Shown: piece by piece, positions 1 to 11,004 of the stretch
Layout: each line of letters starts with the position of its first letter
Numbering within the stretch: the stretch's first letter is position 1
NCBI GenBank assembly: GCA_958299035.1
Contig: CATQJL010000112.1
Coordinates: 16,220,880-16,284,879 of the forward strand
Source: Cylicocyclus nassatus
Taxonomy: Eukaryota > Nematoda > Chromadorea > Rhabditida > Strongylidae
Reading direction: 5' to 3'
DNA: 64,000 nucleotides
Position numbers and translations under genes: made by a program
Notes under the pieces: model-generated
The model's database searches: none
Told to the model about the DNA's origin: nothing
Seen by the model: the letters and a program-made list of their open reading frames with translations, nothing else

Positions 1-425
1 ATGCTCTCTCTAAAATAATTGTTAGTCTCACAAAAAATTTGGAGCTGGTTTGAGGAACTCTCTTCTTAACATTAGTATTTCTGCTCCTCTCAAAATTTGA
101 GTGAACAAAATCCCGCGTTGCATCTGTAGAGGAAGCAAAGCTTATAAGGCAGAATTCGTATAATTATTGTGTCTGATAGATCTGAAAGAAATACAATTTT
201 ATCCATGCGTATATCATTGAAACCTGCACTAGGAAAAAGACGTAGTAGAACAACTCCGCCCTCAGAGTTAGGCTTCGCCCTAACGCCTAATGTACTGGCA
301 CAAAAGTAGCATATCTTCTTTCTCGCATAATCACTATTTTTACAAAAATATTATCTTGAGTTGTCCAAAAAATTACTTTTCAACTTGTATCTTACCATTA
401 GTAATTCTCTTCTACAATCTTTTAG
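1..425. other. No coding exon; left-edge intron or flank of the PINX1-like gene
   Basis: No open frame here continues into the following exon, and the first recognisable coding base follows the acceptor at 421-425. The family needs an N-terminal G-patch that is not present, so this is most likely intron. A short hairpin-like sequence (GTTAGG..CCTAAC, 268-285) is the only structure seen. Confidence 0.5.
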
Positions 426-3400
426 CTACCAGAAATTTACACGGGCAAAAGATACGTCGAATTACACTGAGAGTGATCGTGCTGCCATACTTGGGATTGT
501 TCACAAACCGGAAACGGAAAGTCCGCAGAAAGATGAGACAAAGGAGGAGAAATCTCCTATCAAAAAGGAAGAAGAGGTCGAACTAAAGTCAAATACAACT
601 GTGAGCAGCATGTCTGTAGGCGAATATTTTGCTGCAAAGATGGCTGCAATGAAGGCGAAGAGTGAGCAAGGAGGATCGGAAGATAAGGTTGGTCAATATT
701 TTATTCCTTCTTTGCACTTGGTCTTCATACCCGTAATATGGTCAATAAAAGTAAGATATCAGTCGCTAAACATTGTCAACGTTTTGAAAAATTGCTTTTT
801 GCATCATAACAGTTTCGTCTATCGCATTATTATTTTCCTGATGCAGCGTGATTTTGGTGTTAAACAAATGTGATGCAGCAGTAACATGTAACTTCCATCT
901 AGACAACCTTTAGAATAAAAAAATTTCGTTGAAAAACCCTTATACGATGCTTATAGACTGGCAATGTGAAGCTCGAAGATACGCTTGTCAAGGAAGAAAT
1001 CACAGAGCAGGAAACGGAAGAGGAGAGAAAAGAGAAGAAGAAGAAAAGGAAAGAAAAGAAAAGATTGTTTGATTCTGTGCCTTACGAAATATCATCGGAG
1101 TTTTGCCAAGTGAAAATAGAAAACATGGAGGAAGAAGAAGCTGTTGAAAATGAAGAAGAGCAACGTAGACAAAGAAAAAAGGAGAAAAAATTGAAAAGGA
1201 GACAGGAAAGAGAAAGACTGGAAATGGAGGTAGGTAGCTGTTTCTCGCGAACTCAAAAATAATGTCATGGCAAATTTTTTTCTCCGGGTTTTCACCTGAG
1301 CCTTCTCGGCATGTAAACACATACTTGGGCTTTGCAGCGCATAAACTAACGAAATGAGACTTTTTCGTCCTGATCTGCATTCGGTAGAAGAAGTGCATGC
1401 AAGTAGGCGGATAGGCGGAGTCGGGATGCAGAGTCCGAAGGTTTCGAGAGTCATTTTTTGGCTTTCCAGACTCCCTTTTTTGCCCTAGACTTCACTAGTA
1501 GTAGATCAGTTGGGAAGTGTGCCATTGCAATGCTTTAGTATCTCGGTTTTTCAACGCTTCACCGGACGCTGCTTTCGAACGTCTAAAAAAAGTTTCCATG
1601 GAAATCTTCAGACATCTAACTCATACACAAGAGACTGGTTGATTTGGATAAATGAAAACAACTCATAACTTTTTTGACCTATCGCTAAATCTTGCAAAGA
1701 TTGATATTCAGCTGGAATTCGATGCAGAGTCTCTGCTTTTTTCCTGTAATATAAAATAATCGACAAAATTTCCAAGCAATCTTTCGCCTATTACTTTAGC
1801 CAGTTTTCAAGATTTTCATTTCAGACTCTTGAAAGAGATTTCATGATGTGCGGATAGAGCAAATTTTTTCAATGCTGTACCTTCAAGCCTCTCCGAATGT
1901 TTCTTTTTTGTTGTTGAGATTTTTAAAAGAAGTGAGGATTGAACAAATTTTTCAAAGAAGATGTATAGAACTCATAAGTCTTATAATGAACAAATTAGGT
2001 TTGACATAATGCACTTTTGCTTTTTTCAACAGCTATTTTTCTGAGCGATGTGTACAGGCGATGCAGCAGTGGCGTACCCAGGATTTCGGCTCGGGGGGGG
2101 GGAGGCGACAAAAAATTTTTTTCTTTGATGAAGGTCACTCCGAAAATTTTTTTGGTATTATGAGGCTAAAGTGAATTTTTAAAAAATTTACAAAATATTT
2201 CAATTATTTACAAGTACAAACAAGTCACTCGCGCATTTTTTTAGCTCATTAAGTAATTTTCAAAAAAATCGCGACCCGTTCTCGGGTTGCCCCCCCCCCT
2301 CGGTACGCCTCTGCGATGCAGATATAATTTATATTTCGCATGGTTGTAGTACCCACAGTCTTGATATGTTGATCTAGTGAGTGGTTGATCCTATTTGAGT
2401 CGGTTGAATTATAATGTCTTTCTATTAGGTTGATGCACAATTCTTGCACTAAAAATACAAAAAAATTATTTTAAAAATGCTTAAACAAACTAGTCAACTT
2501 ACACGTTCTGCTCTATGTTATGTATATCAAAATTAGTATTTTATAGTACATTTTAGGAAATCTTTGAAACAAAATCGATAAGTCATTTTAAAAAATTTGA
2601 AATTCGTAAATATTCGCAGAGACATCCGATCACTACCAACTTCTCTTAGTTAAAAAGAGCATGCCATAAAACTTAGACCAAAAATAAATTTAAATTCTAG
2701 TAGACATTTTAGCAGTTTTAGTGACTAAAATCGAAAAATCACTTTTTGGAAATTTCTCTTATTCACCTTATATCGTTGCCATATTCCCTCAAGGACTTTT
2801 GGCTCGAGCACCGGCAGGAAGCGCAAGATTTGCTCTCTCTACTATGTATCGAACCAGAAGATTTCATTGCAACTGGATGAAGTAACATAATTTTGAAAAT
2901 TTTGGTGCAAGAATTATGCATCAACCTAATACTATCTCTGCAGCCATGTTACTCAGTTTCGAAAAGTGAAGTTTCGCGAAAAGCAAACCAATCCTAAAAA
3001 AGCGTTGCCTTGGGGAAGGTTGGCTCTACTGGGTGTTCACCAACTTTCCATGAAATTCCGAAAAACTTAAGTCTCGCAATTTCGAAGCAATAAGAGTAAT
3101 CACATAAAGAAACTTTTTGAAAGCTTAGCTACGATATTCGAATTCAGCCACACATATGTTAATATTCACTTTATCTATACTCATTCGAAATCAGAATTTT
3201 TGAAGCCCAATTTATTCGTCAAATTAGCATCATTTTCGACTAGCCTTTTGTGTCTTCTGTAAAATGGAGCTTTATAGCAATTTTTCCCAGGGAGATGTCA
3301 AGCGCCTGAAAGTTGAAGAAGTTTGCGAAGAAGATGAAATTGGAGGTTCGAAGGAAGAGAAGAAAATGAAAGACAAGCCAGAAATGACGGAGGAAGGTGA

Positions 3401-3616
3401 GATTATCTTATCTCGCTCAACTGCATTCGGAGAAACAAATAACAAAAAATTTGCCTTGCTGCGTTCTGCTCCTTTTACCGATTTACATCACATGAATACA
3501 CACTTTGTGTGTAAGTCTATCTATTTTCAGCTGAAGCATTAGCTGATGAGAGCAGTGAAAGCAGGAAGAAGAAGAAGAAGAAAAAGAAAAATAAGAGCAA
3601 AGAGATCAGACAATAG
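426..3616 (+). CDS. PINX1-like nucleolar protein, 3' part (4 exons, 5' end outside window)
   Basis: Four exons fit: 426-687, 957-1229 (972 is an alternative start), 3291-3396 and 3531-3616, with stop TAG at 3614-3616 and all phases compatible. The first exon reads YQKFTRAKD, then SVGEYFAAKMAAMKAK. These match human PINX1 as I recall it (a Y-x-KFT-x-[GA]-KD block, then EYFAKRMAALKNK). The second exon carries LEDTLVKEE, like the ETLVKKKK stretch near the human C-terminus, followed by very basic E/K/R-rich sequence. The last exon ends in a poly-lysine tail, typical of nucleolar proteins. PINX1 proteins bind telomerase and take part in rRNA maturation in the nucleolus; that role is inferred from family only. 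The G-patch that should precede the first exon is off the window. The 2-kb third intron holds a hAT MITE. Confidence 0.82.
2067..2313. mobile_element. hAT-type MITE (CAGTGGCGTACC family), copy 1
   Basis: This 247-bp non-coding element begins CAGTGGCGTACC and ends GGTACGCCTCTG. It is flanked by a perfect 8-bp direct repeat CGATGCAG (2059-2066 and 2314-2321). Eight-base duplications and CAG..CTG ends are characteristic of hAT transposons. It carries G-run and C-run ends and a conserved AT-rich centre shared with copies at 24404 and 44302. It sits in intron 3 of the PINX1-like gene. Confidence 0.85.
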
Positions 3617-3699
3617 CGGAATGAAACACATAGCAGTTTGTTTTTAAATGTATTGTTGTCTGTTTGTTGTTATCCTAAGCCTCTTTGGCTAGAGTCTGT

Positions 3700-3705
3700 T
3701 TTATT
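3700..3705 (-). terminator. Probable polyadenylation signal of PLP enzyme copy 1 (minus strand)
   Basis: Minus-strand AATAAA lies about 215 bases past the stop of the PLP gene. Use of this site would carry its 3' UTR across the end of the convergent PINX1-like transcript. Confidence 0.4.
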
Positions 3706-3868
3706 CAAAAGCGTGTTGAGTAAAAGCATCGTGCATCCCTCGTTTTGAACTCGAACTGTACTCTGTTGTTTTACATACTTCGCAGAACATTGTCATTTTT
3801 AACTTCTCCTGTAGTCAATTGATCTTGTTGAAATGTACAGCCAAGTTGTTAACTGGTGTATAATTGTT

Positions 3869-3874
3869 AATAAA
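3869..3874 (+). terminator. Probable polyadenylation signal of the PINX1-like gene
   Basis: Canonical AATAAA lies 253 bases after the stop codon and about 46 bases before the stop of the convergent PLP gene. Confidence 0.6.
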
Positions 3875-3919
3875 AAAATGACTAGATTCATATCACAATT
3901 ATCGCTGAGCGTCTCGCGT

Positions 3920-6900
3920 TCAGAATACTCCATTAGGACATCGTTTGTTCCCGAGAAATAGTGGGTCTTCGCCTGAGGCGAGACATTTTGAGATCACGGA
4001 ATGCCAGCAGTCGTACGCCTGAATAGAAATTGTTTTAGAGAACACATTTTAATGCTCAGAAATTGTGTCCTAAGATCAGTTCATTTCATTCTGGAGGATA
4101 TCAAGACAAATATGAAGGTAGGCTGTTTTTTCGCTAATATTGTTTAGTAGACATAGATTTTATTAGTGGAAGCCGTTTTCCCTGCTCGCAAGGGGTACGG
4201 TCTGGACGAGAGTCAGGAGTAAGATTTTTGTCCACGAATGAGTCGTATGGGCTGTTGGTTGGGAAACGATTTGAGATATGCATTTTCTGTAGGGTAAAAA
4301 ATAGCGCGTATTTACTCACTTTAAGTCCACCATGCGTGGCAAACTTCCGCGCTATCCATTCCCGATTGTAATAAGTTGTGTCGTAATTATGACCTGGATC
4401 AGCTAGAATTGTTGCTATAGTCAATCGTCCTTTTCCCGGCTTTCTAAACAATAGGGAATCAAATGAAAGCAAGGTTCTGTCGGGAAAGGCAGTATACAGT
4501 TCTTGGGGAACGATTGTGGGTCTATCTAGGCCTCCGAGTCTGCTAAGATTGTAGGAATGAGATTTTTCTAGATTCGATCCGAGTTGTGCCAGCAAGCAAG
4601 ATTTAACGATGGCCCTATGTTTTCTTTATGTAAAGGAGGCTAACATTTCTATTCTTCATAGGCTATGGTGAGGCGTGGTAGTCCCAGTAGGCGGGTCTGG
4701 TACAACTTCCTCGTTCTCGCGTCTCGAATATGATGTCTGCAGAACCTAGCCATCGTTTAGACAGGGTTGTTCAAGATTCTCTGAACCCCAATTTTGCCTA
4801 ACGCAGCATTGAACTGAGCTGATACTTTGTGATTGCGCGAAAAAAATTCTAGTGGAATTATTTACGGACTTACGTTGCTGTAGATGCGATATGCAGCGAG
4901 GTAAGGAAATCTACCCCAGTGCTGGTGCCACCAGAAACTCCCTGACCTCGTAGTACCCGCATGGCTGCCGTGGCAGCGATATCAGGAATTTTGATCACTC
5001 TATCGATTACAGCACCATCCATACTGAAGTAAGTAAGTACTAAGTATAGGTAAGGGGGCCCAAAAAGATTTTTCTCTGCACAGGTGAAACGTTGAGGACT
5101 TGATGTTCACTCTTGTATAAGCTACCTTTAGGATTTGACTGTGTGCCAGCGCCGTGCTAGCGCTACGCCAACCACGTGCTGGCACCGTGTCGGAACCCAC
5201 TCGGGCAGTATTGATCGATTGGCACTCCCGCACGCGTTAGCACGGCGCTGTCACGAGAAACTCCACAAATATGACTACCTTAGCCCATGTTATGTAACAT
5301 TGAATAAGAAAATTTGAGACCTTGTTGTTTCGCCTTTTCTTGCCATTCCCATTGGTCCATAGCCAATACCTGCCATTCCTGGTTCCACCCATAGGCTGGC
5401 ACCGGATTCGTTCTTGAACCTAAAGTCTTTGAATTATCATCTGAGAATTTTGTTTTATAGTAAAGTGTCAGAATGCACAATGCGCAGCGGCGCGTACCCT
5501 CCAGTCACACAGTGCCTGCTATTCATGCTGTTCTTTTTGATCTCGTAGTAAGGCGTAATTGAAATTCGGCAGGTCTGGGATACATCTTACCTATCGTGCA
5601 TAACATAGTCATAATAAACTGAAAATTGTGTGTCGGCGAGTACTACTTCAGTGCTGAGTTCGTATTTTTTCACATATCGTCCAACTGAAGAAATTGTACC
5701 GCCTGAAATAGAAATACCATCAGGCATTCATAAACTTTCTTGTGAGCCACGAAGGTTTATTAAGTTTATTAGGTCTAACGTTTCGGCAAAATGCCTTCCT
5801 CAGAGACCTGAAAGAGTCTCACACTAGCTTGCCCTATATGATCAAATCTCTCCTCTTGACCAGCCTAGTTTGACGCCTTAGGAGCAAACAAGCGGAGACA
5901 TTACACGACAAGCTAGCATATCAAGATCTCCACCGACAGCGCAACGACGACGTCCAAACTCCGCTGATGGTAAAAGACTATAGCTGACCGATATGGACAG
6001 CTTAAGTAGTAGTGGAGGTGATATCTATAAGTGACAGTATGACAGAAATGGCATCAAGTCACTTGTGATAGAGAGCTGTTCATTGTTCTTATTCATGTTG
6101 TTACTTTAGATATCATCTCCACTACTACTTAAGCTGTCCATATCGGTCAGCTATAGTCTTTTACCACCACTCAGATAATCGCCGGGGGCAAGCGGCCATG
6201 CGAATTTTGAACAAGCGGGCACCGGAAAAATAGTTTGCTGATTTTTTGTGGTCCGCTTGCAGAAATTTGGAATAATTTTGGCCAATTTTTAGACGAACGC
6301 TCGAAGATCTATCGCGGTTTTTCTATACATAAGTTGCTGCACAGTGGCCGCATTCTCGCGGATTTTCCGCGAGAACATGCAAAATTATTGAGAGCCGCAC
6401 GGTCCTTTTTGAAGGACCGCACAGCCCTCAGGTACTTTCCGCTGAAAGAAAGTACCCCAAACTTGGGTAATAAAACCATCGATGGCACCTCTGCCACATA
6501 GAGTCTCATCTTTTCTCGGCGTACGCCCGAAACTGCGTAAAAAGAGTCTGAGCGCCTGCTGAAAGTTTGGCCAGCGCTCGCTGAAAGAGATTGTTTGACG
6601 AGCGCTTGCAGAAAATTTTGTATTGATGCCCGCTTGCAGAAAACGCAAATACCGCCCGCTGAAGATTTGGCCACGCCCCGAAATCCTGCTGACCGCCTGC
6701 AGAAAAGCGCGAGTTTGCGGACCGCCTGCCCCCGGCGATTATCTGAGCAGTGGATGAACGTCGTCGTTGCGCTGTCGGTGGAAATCTTGGTATGCTACTT
6801 GTCGTGCAGTGTCTCCGCTTGTGTGCTCCTAAGGCATCAGACTAGGTTGGTAAGACCAAGAGGAGAAGTTTGATCATATAGGGCAAAAAACTAGTGTGAG

Positions 6901-9900
6901 ACTTTCTTTCACGTCTCTGAGGGAGGCTTCATTGCCGAAACGTCACACCTAATAAATATCTTAACAAACCTGCGTGGCTCACAAGACGTTATGCGTGGCT
7001 CACAAGAGTTTATGAATAAGACAATGCCCAGGTTTCACGACCAGAGAACGTATAAAATATTACCATCAGGCATTTGTGTAATAAGTACGATGTTGACAGC
7101 AGGCACAAAATAAGTGTCTTTTGAATGTCTTTTTAAACAAGTGTATTGTAACTCTTATGGATAAATATGAGGCTTCGCGGGTACCAGCGAACGGTTGCAT
7201 TATATGACATGCATTGCGTATAGGCTAACAGATTTCTGTATCCAAATTTTGAGTAATCTCTATAACCATCACAGCGTGAAGACGAGACTTAGAATTTTAA
7301 ATTCTAAGCCTTCGCAAATCTAGCTATGTTGGGGTATAATTGACAGTGATAATACATAATTCTAAGTAGTTGATATGTGATAGCAGAAGTTTCAGTCTAC
7401 TTCAAAGCAAAAAATTATGGGGGAATAACAAACCATATTATCATGAAGACTTCCATGCCAGAACGAACTTATCTTTCAACCAATCATTTATTTGAGGTTT
7501 AAGGCGAAATGCAGTCAATATGGCTATCTAGCCCATAAACCGTTAGAAGCGCTGTGGTTATTTTTCATATCACTCACCTGTTCCAGCTGAATGCACGAAA
7601 TAGTGCGGAACTTTCACTTCTTGAGTGTTGTCGGCTTTTAATTGCATGAGCATCTCATGAAACAAATTCACTGACTCGAGTGGGAAGTTTCCGCCTGAGG
7701 AAATGCGATTCATGCGCTTTTTACATTGCGACAAGATAATCTTCTGATTAATTGTTTATCTGTAAATTTTCACTCACTTTCATGGAAATCTTCAGCTTTG
7801 TCGGCATTACCGAATTGGTTCATAAAAAATCCACCGTTATCTTCTGCCATCTGCCGCGCTCGGATCAACCTTAATGCCGCAAGATTTGATAATTGAGAAT
7901 CTTTCACCAAGAAGAAAGACATAATGGGATTTTTCTTTGTCGAAAAGGGGAAATTTTGCAGCATTGACATTCTGTTCAAATTTCAGTGCTGCTCGAATAT
8001 TTGTAGAGATTGTGGACCTCCAAAATAATCTGTTATCCTACCTTTCTCGCAGTGGAACTTTCATAACTTTGCCACCATATTCTTCGATATGTCTCGCTTT
8101 GATATCCTCTATAGTGTCAGGAACCTGATTAATATTAGTTACTTCATATAATATTAGGTCGTTCCGAAAGTTCTTTCCGTTTTTTCAACCTATCACAAAA
8201 ACGCGTGGAATGAAGGTAGAGGAACGCTTTAGGCACTGTTCGACGCAGCTTTTCTTCCTCTTTTCAACTGTCGTATTCCTGTGCTGCTTGCTCTTCTGGT
8301 CAATGAGATAATGGTCGAAATTTCGCACCCATGGTTTTTACCATGTCCAAATTTGGCAATTTTTCACAATCTTCTTTTTTGACTTTTACGAAAGCTTTGA
8401 TAGCAATCAGATAGAGCAAACAAAGTGCGATTTAATGCAATTTTTCGCCATTATAGCTAGCCTTAAAAATTTTTTAGAATTATTTTTCTGATGCTATCAA
8501 ATTCCACTTTTGGGGACGCCAAGAGCCATTGAACATAAGACGGCGCACAACTAAGGTGTCGTTCGATGCAGCTTTTCCTTCTCTTTCTAATAAATGTATT
8601 TTCTTTCCAATTTGCGGGGTCTTTGGCGATAAAGTTTCCATATTTCTTGATTTTGAACCCGCCCCAGCCTGTACATGTAAAATGCGAAACCTTATATTTA
8701 CAAGCGGTAAACGCTCAGTTGCTTTGTAAAAATTGTGGATAATCGTAATTGACTTTAAAAAGCTTCAAAATCCGCATACTTGCCAGTGTTCGGCGCGTTC
8801 CTGTATTTTGGGACTTTGCAAAAGTGAAGACTTTTGGAAAAATTATCTCAAAAATTCTGAAAAGCCAGCTGGATTTGCCAAAAAAATGGTTTGCATTGCA
8901 CTTTGTTTACTCTATTTGATTGCTATCAAAGCTTCTTTGAAAGTCAAAAACGAAGATTGTGAAAAATTGCCAAATTTGGACATGGTAAAAACCATGAGTT
9001 CAAAATTTCGGCGATTATCTCAGTGCTCACAAGAGTAAGCGGCATGGGAATATGACTGCAAGAAAGAGGAAGAAATGCTGCGTCGGATAGTGCCTAAAGC
9101 GTTCCCCTAACTGCATTCCACGTGTTTTTATGATAGGTTAGAAAAACGGAAAGAACTTTCGGAACGACCTAATATATAGATTTAATCCGTTTATCTGTTC
9201 CAAACTTTTACAGAGTGCAAGGCTTTCTCCAACCATGTTCTTTCCGATTTTCCGGTATGTTCATTTTGGTATCATTTGCTATGTTGTAGAATGACGCTCT
9301 CAATTCGTTTTTGTTTTTTAGTTTTTCGTGGAGCTTTTTTTTGCACCACTGAGGTTTTTCTCGAGTAGTGCTCAGAATTTCAGTCTTGCAAACTCAGCGG
9401 ACGAAAAGGAACTAGCAAGGATTCCCTTAGTAACGGCGGAACGGTGGAGTAGCGCAGAGCTGAATCTTTCGGTGTTATGCCTTTGAAAAGTGTAGCGTGT
9501 TGGTGCGGTAATCAGATTTTGACAAGAGAACTAATTTGCGTAGAAAGTAGATTCTGTGGTAGAAAACGTACTATGGCTGTTAATGGTATGTGTAGTAACT
9601 GGCACATGTAGCCAAGTGATGCGGCTGTATTTCCGGATGATGCTTCGTATACGGTAGTTCCTAGGAGTGTACACGAATTTTTTGAACATTTTTTGTTTCA
9701 TTAATTAACTCCTTTTTCTATGACTTAGGACAGATACGGAAACTCACCGTTCTTAACATGCCCTTCTATAAGTGCCCACATCATAAGACACCATGTGTAG
9801 CGATGCTTTACAGACCCCGTCCTTGATGCGGATTCGTTTTTGAATATTATATCTACATTTGGCTGGCCCGCATACTGTAATAGAACGTGATTTAATTGGG

Positions 9901-10184
9901 GTCTTTTCTTGGTTTTACATCTTTTGAAAAAGCTTTACATTGAATTTGAATAGCGGCGTGTGTGACATTTTCTCTCGCTCTTGCCACATCCGTTGTATTG
10001 CGATTTTTGTCCATTCGTGGTTTTCTAAAAATTACTTCTTTCATTTAATATTTTGAAAAAGTCTGCTGCAGTAAAAGCAAAGCACACTTGTGTACTCATC
10101 GCTTGGTGCTTGCGATAACTCATTGATTACTTGCCGAGAAAGGACAAATCCCGTAGCGACGATAAAGATGCAAAAATTTATCAT
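3920..10184 (-). CDS. PLP-dependent beta-family enzyme (cysteine synthase/CBS fold), tandem copy 1
   Basis: Twelve exons, transcribed right to left: 10184-10088, 10024-9939, 9874-9748, 9660-9572, 8124-8042, 7869-7778, 7694-7578, 5702-5591, 5419-5321, 5023-4874, 4443-4320, 4018-3920. They total 1275 nt and encode 424 residues. The start has a hydrophobic signal-like segment (MINFCIFIVATGFVLS), so the product is probably secretory or ER-located. PLP-fold motifs are in order: Schiff-base lysine in SVKHRY, substrate loop YEASSGNTAAS, and phosphate loop SAGTGGTISSVGRY. The C-terminal cofactor motif is GGTSTGVD, where copy 2 has GGTSSGVN. A TTTCAG acceptor 2 bases before the ATG suggests trans-splicing. 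The eighth intron splice uses a weak GTCTCA donor. The family makes or breaks C-S bonds at cysteine-like amino acids; the substrate here is unknown. From memory it resembles uncharacterised worm proteins such as C. elegans F13B12.4. The gene ends convergently with the PINX1-like gene. Confidence 0.85.
5715..7074. mobile_element. Fold-back element with long inverted arms and 14-bp flanking repeat
   Basis: The outer arms (from about 5735 rightwards and 7010 leftwards) are inverted copies over more than 200 bases, sharing blocks such as TTTCGGCAA, CCTATATGATCAAA and CCGACAGCGCAACGACGACG. The flanks are a direct repeat TACCATCAGGCATT at 5715-5728 and 7061-7074, which looks like a long target-site duplication. 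A second inverted pair (AGTAGTAGTGGAG..CTCCACTACTACT) sits near the centre around 6005-6130. A separate MITE is inserted in the right arm. The whole lies in the intron between exons 7 and 8 of PLP copy 1. No transposase is encoded. Confidence 0.75.
6170..6747. mobile_element. Nested MITE with CTCAGATAAT termini and internal CGCTTGCAGAAA-like periodic repeats
   Basis: The ends are inverted: CTCAGATAATCGCCGGGGGC at 6170 and its complement ending at 6747. The element interrupts the right arm of the fold-back element at 5715-7074, so it arrived later. Inside, a degenerate motif of the type (CGC)TTGCAGAAA / CGCTGAAAG recurs every 25-35 bases between about 6550 and 6720. A 237-bp relative lies at 21754-21990. 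It is non-coding. Confidence 0.7.
8154..9172. mobile_element. Mariner-type hairpin element (TTAGGTCGTTCCGAAAGTT ends)
   Basis: This 1019-bp element is flanked by TA. The termini TTAGGTCGTTCCGAAAGTTC and their inverted copy extend into arms several hundred bases long, including the shared blocks ACCATGGTTTTTACCATG (left) and CATGGTAAAAACCATG (right). TA targets and these ends fit the Tc1/mariner superfamily. It encodes no transposase and lies in the intron between exons 4 and 5 of PLP copy 1. Confidence 0.75.
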
Positions 10185-11004
10185 ATCTGAAAAGCGAAGA
10201 TTCTATCTTGCGTGATAAAAGAAAGCTGTTTCAAAGATGAAATTACAATTTTTCTCGATGTTTTTGACATCCACATCGGATTATATACCTTATGGCATTG
10301 CGTGGTCTTTTACATGATTTATTTCAATTTCAAATCGGTGATGTGTCGAATGTCTCGTCTGTCGATTTTTTTTCGTCCAGACTCTTGACTAGAAGTTTGC
10401 TCCACAAAGGCCACACAATGAATAATCTGGTATGATTTTTCACCATTATTTATTGGTATACACACCGTCCTGCTGTACGCGATTTTAAACGAATCCCATT
10501 GCTCCGGAGCAGGTTTCAAGAGAGCTCATGAATTTAAGGATTAAGCAGGTTGGAGCTTATCTGTTCTGTTTGCGACGCTTGGAGGAGTGTAGATCTGATT
10601 CTGATTCTTCGACTGAATTAGGCGTTGAGGTTTAATTTTGATAATCTTTACTTTGTGCACGATTAGACTTGACGTTAACGTCTTTGCAAAGTTAAATTGG
10701 TTGTGTAGAGATTGTGCAGTCAAAAAATGATGTCATCCAGAGTCTTCTCAGGACATTTGTTGATGAATGCTGGTCTAGTGGGACAACTCGTTTGTACTCT
10801 GTCATTTTTTCTAGAACTTCTCATTAGGTTGTATAGTCAAAAAATGATGTCATCTACCATTTTTGAGTACCGTAATTGGACGGAGCGACACATCAACTAT
10901 TTTTTATTTGTTGAAAGGTCTACCTTTGGGAACATGAAAAACGAATTATTGGTAAAGCATTTTGCTTAAGACGATCAAACATATGCTGACGTCGCCGGCT
11001 CGCA

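Noticed and set aside
361..425. Apparent N-terminal extension of the first PINX1-like exon
   Set aside because: It lies before the TTTTAG acceptor; the sequence is intronic and unlike the family.
10712..10969. 85-codon frame containing a repeated SQKMMSS peptide
   Set aside because: The repeat is explained by a duplicated 20-base DNA segment; no other coding evidence.
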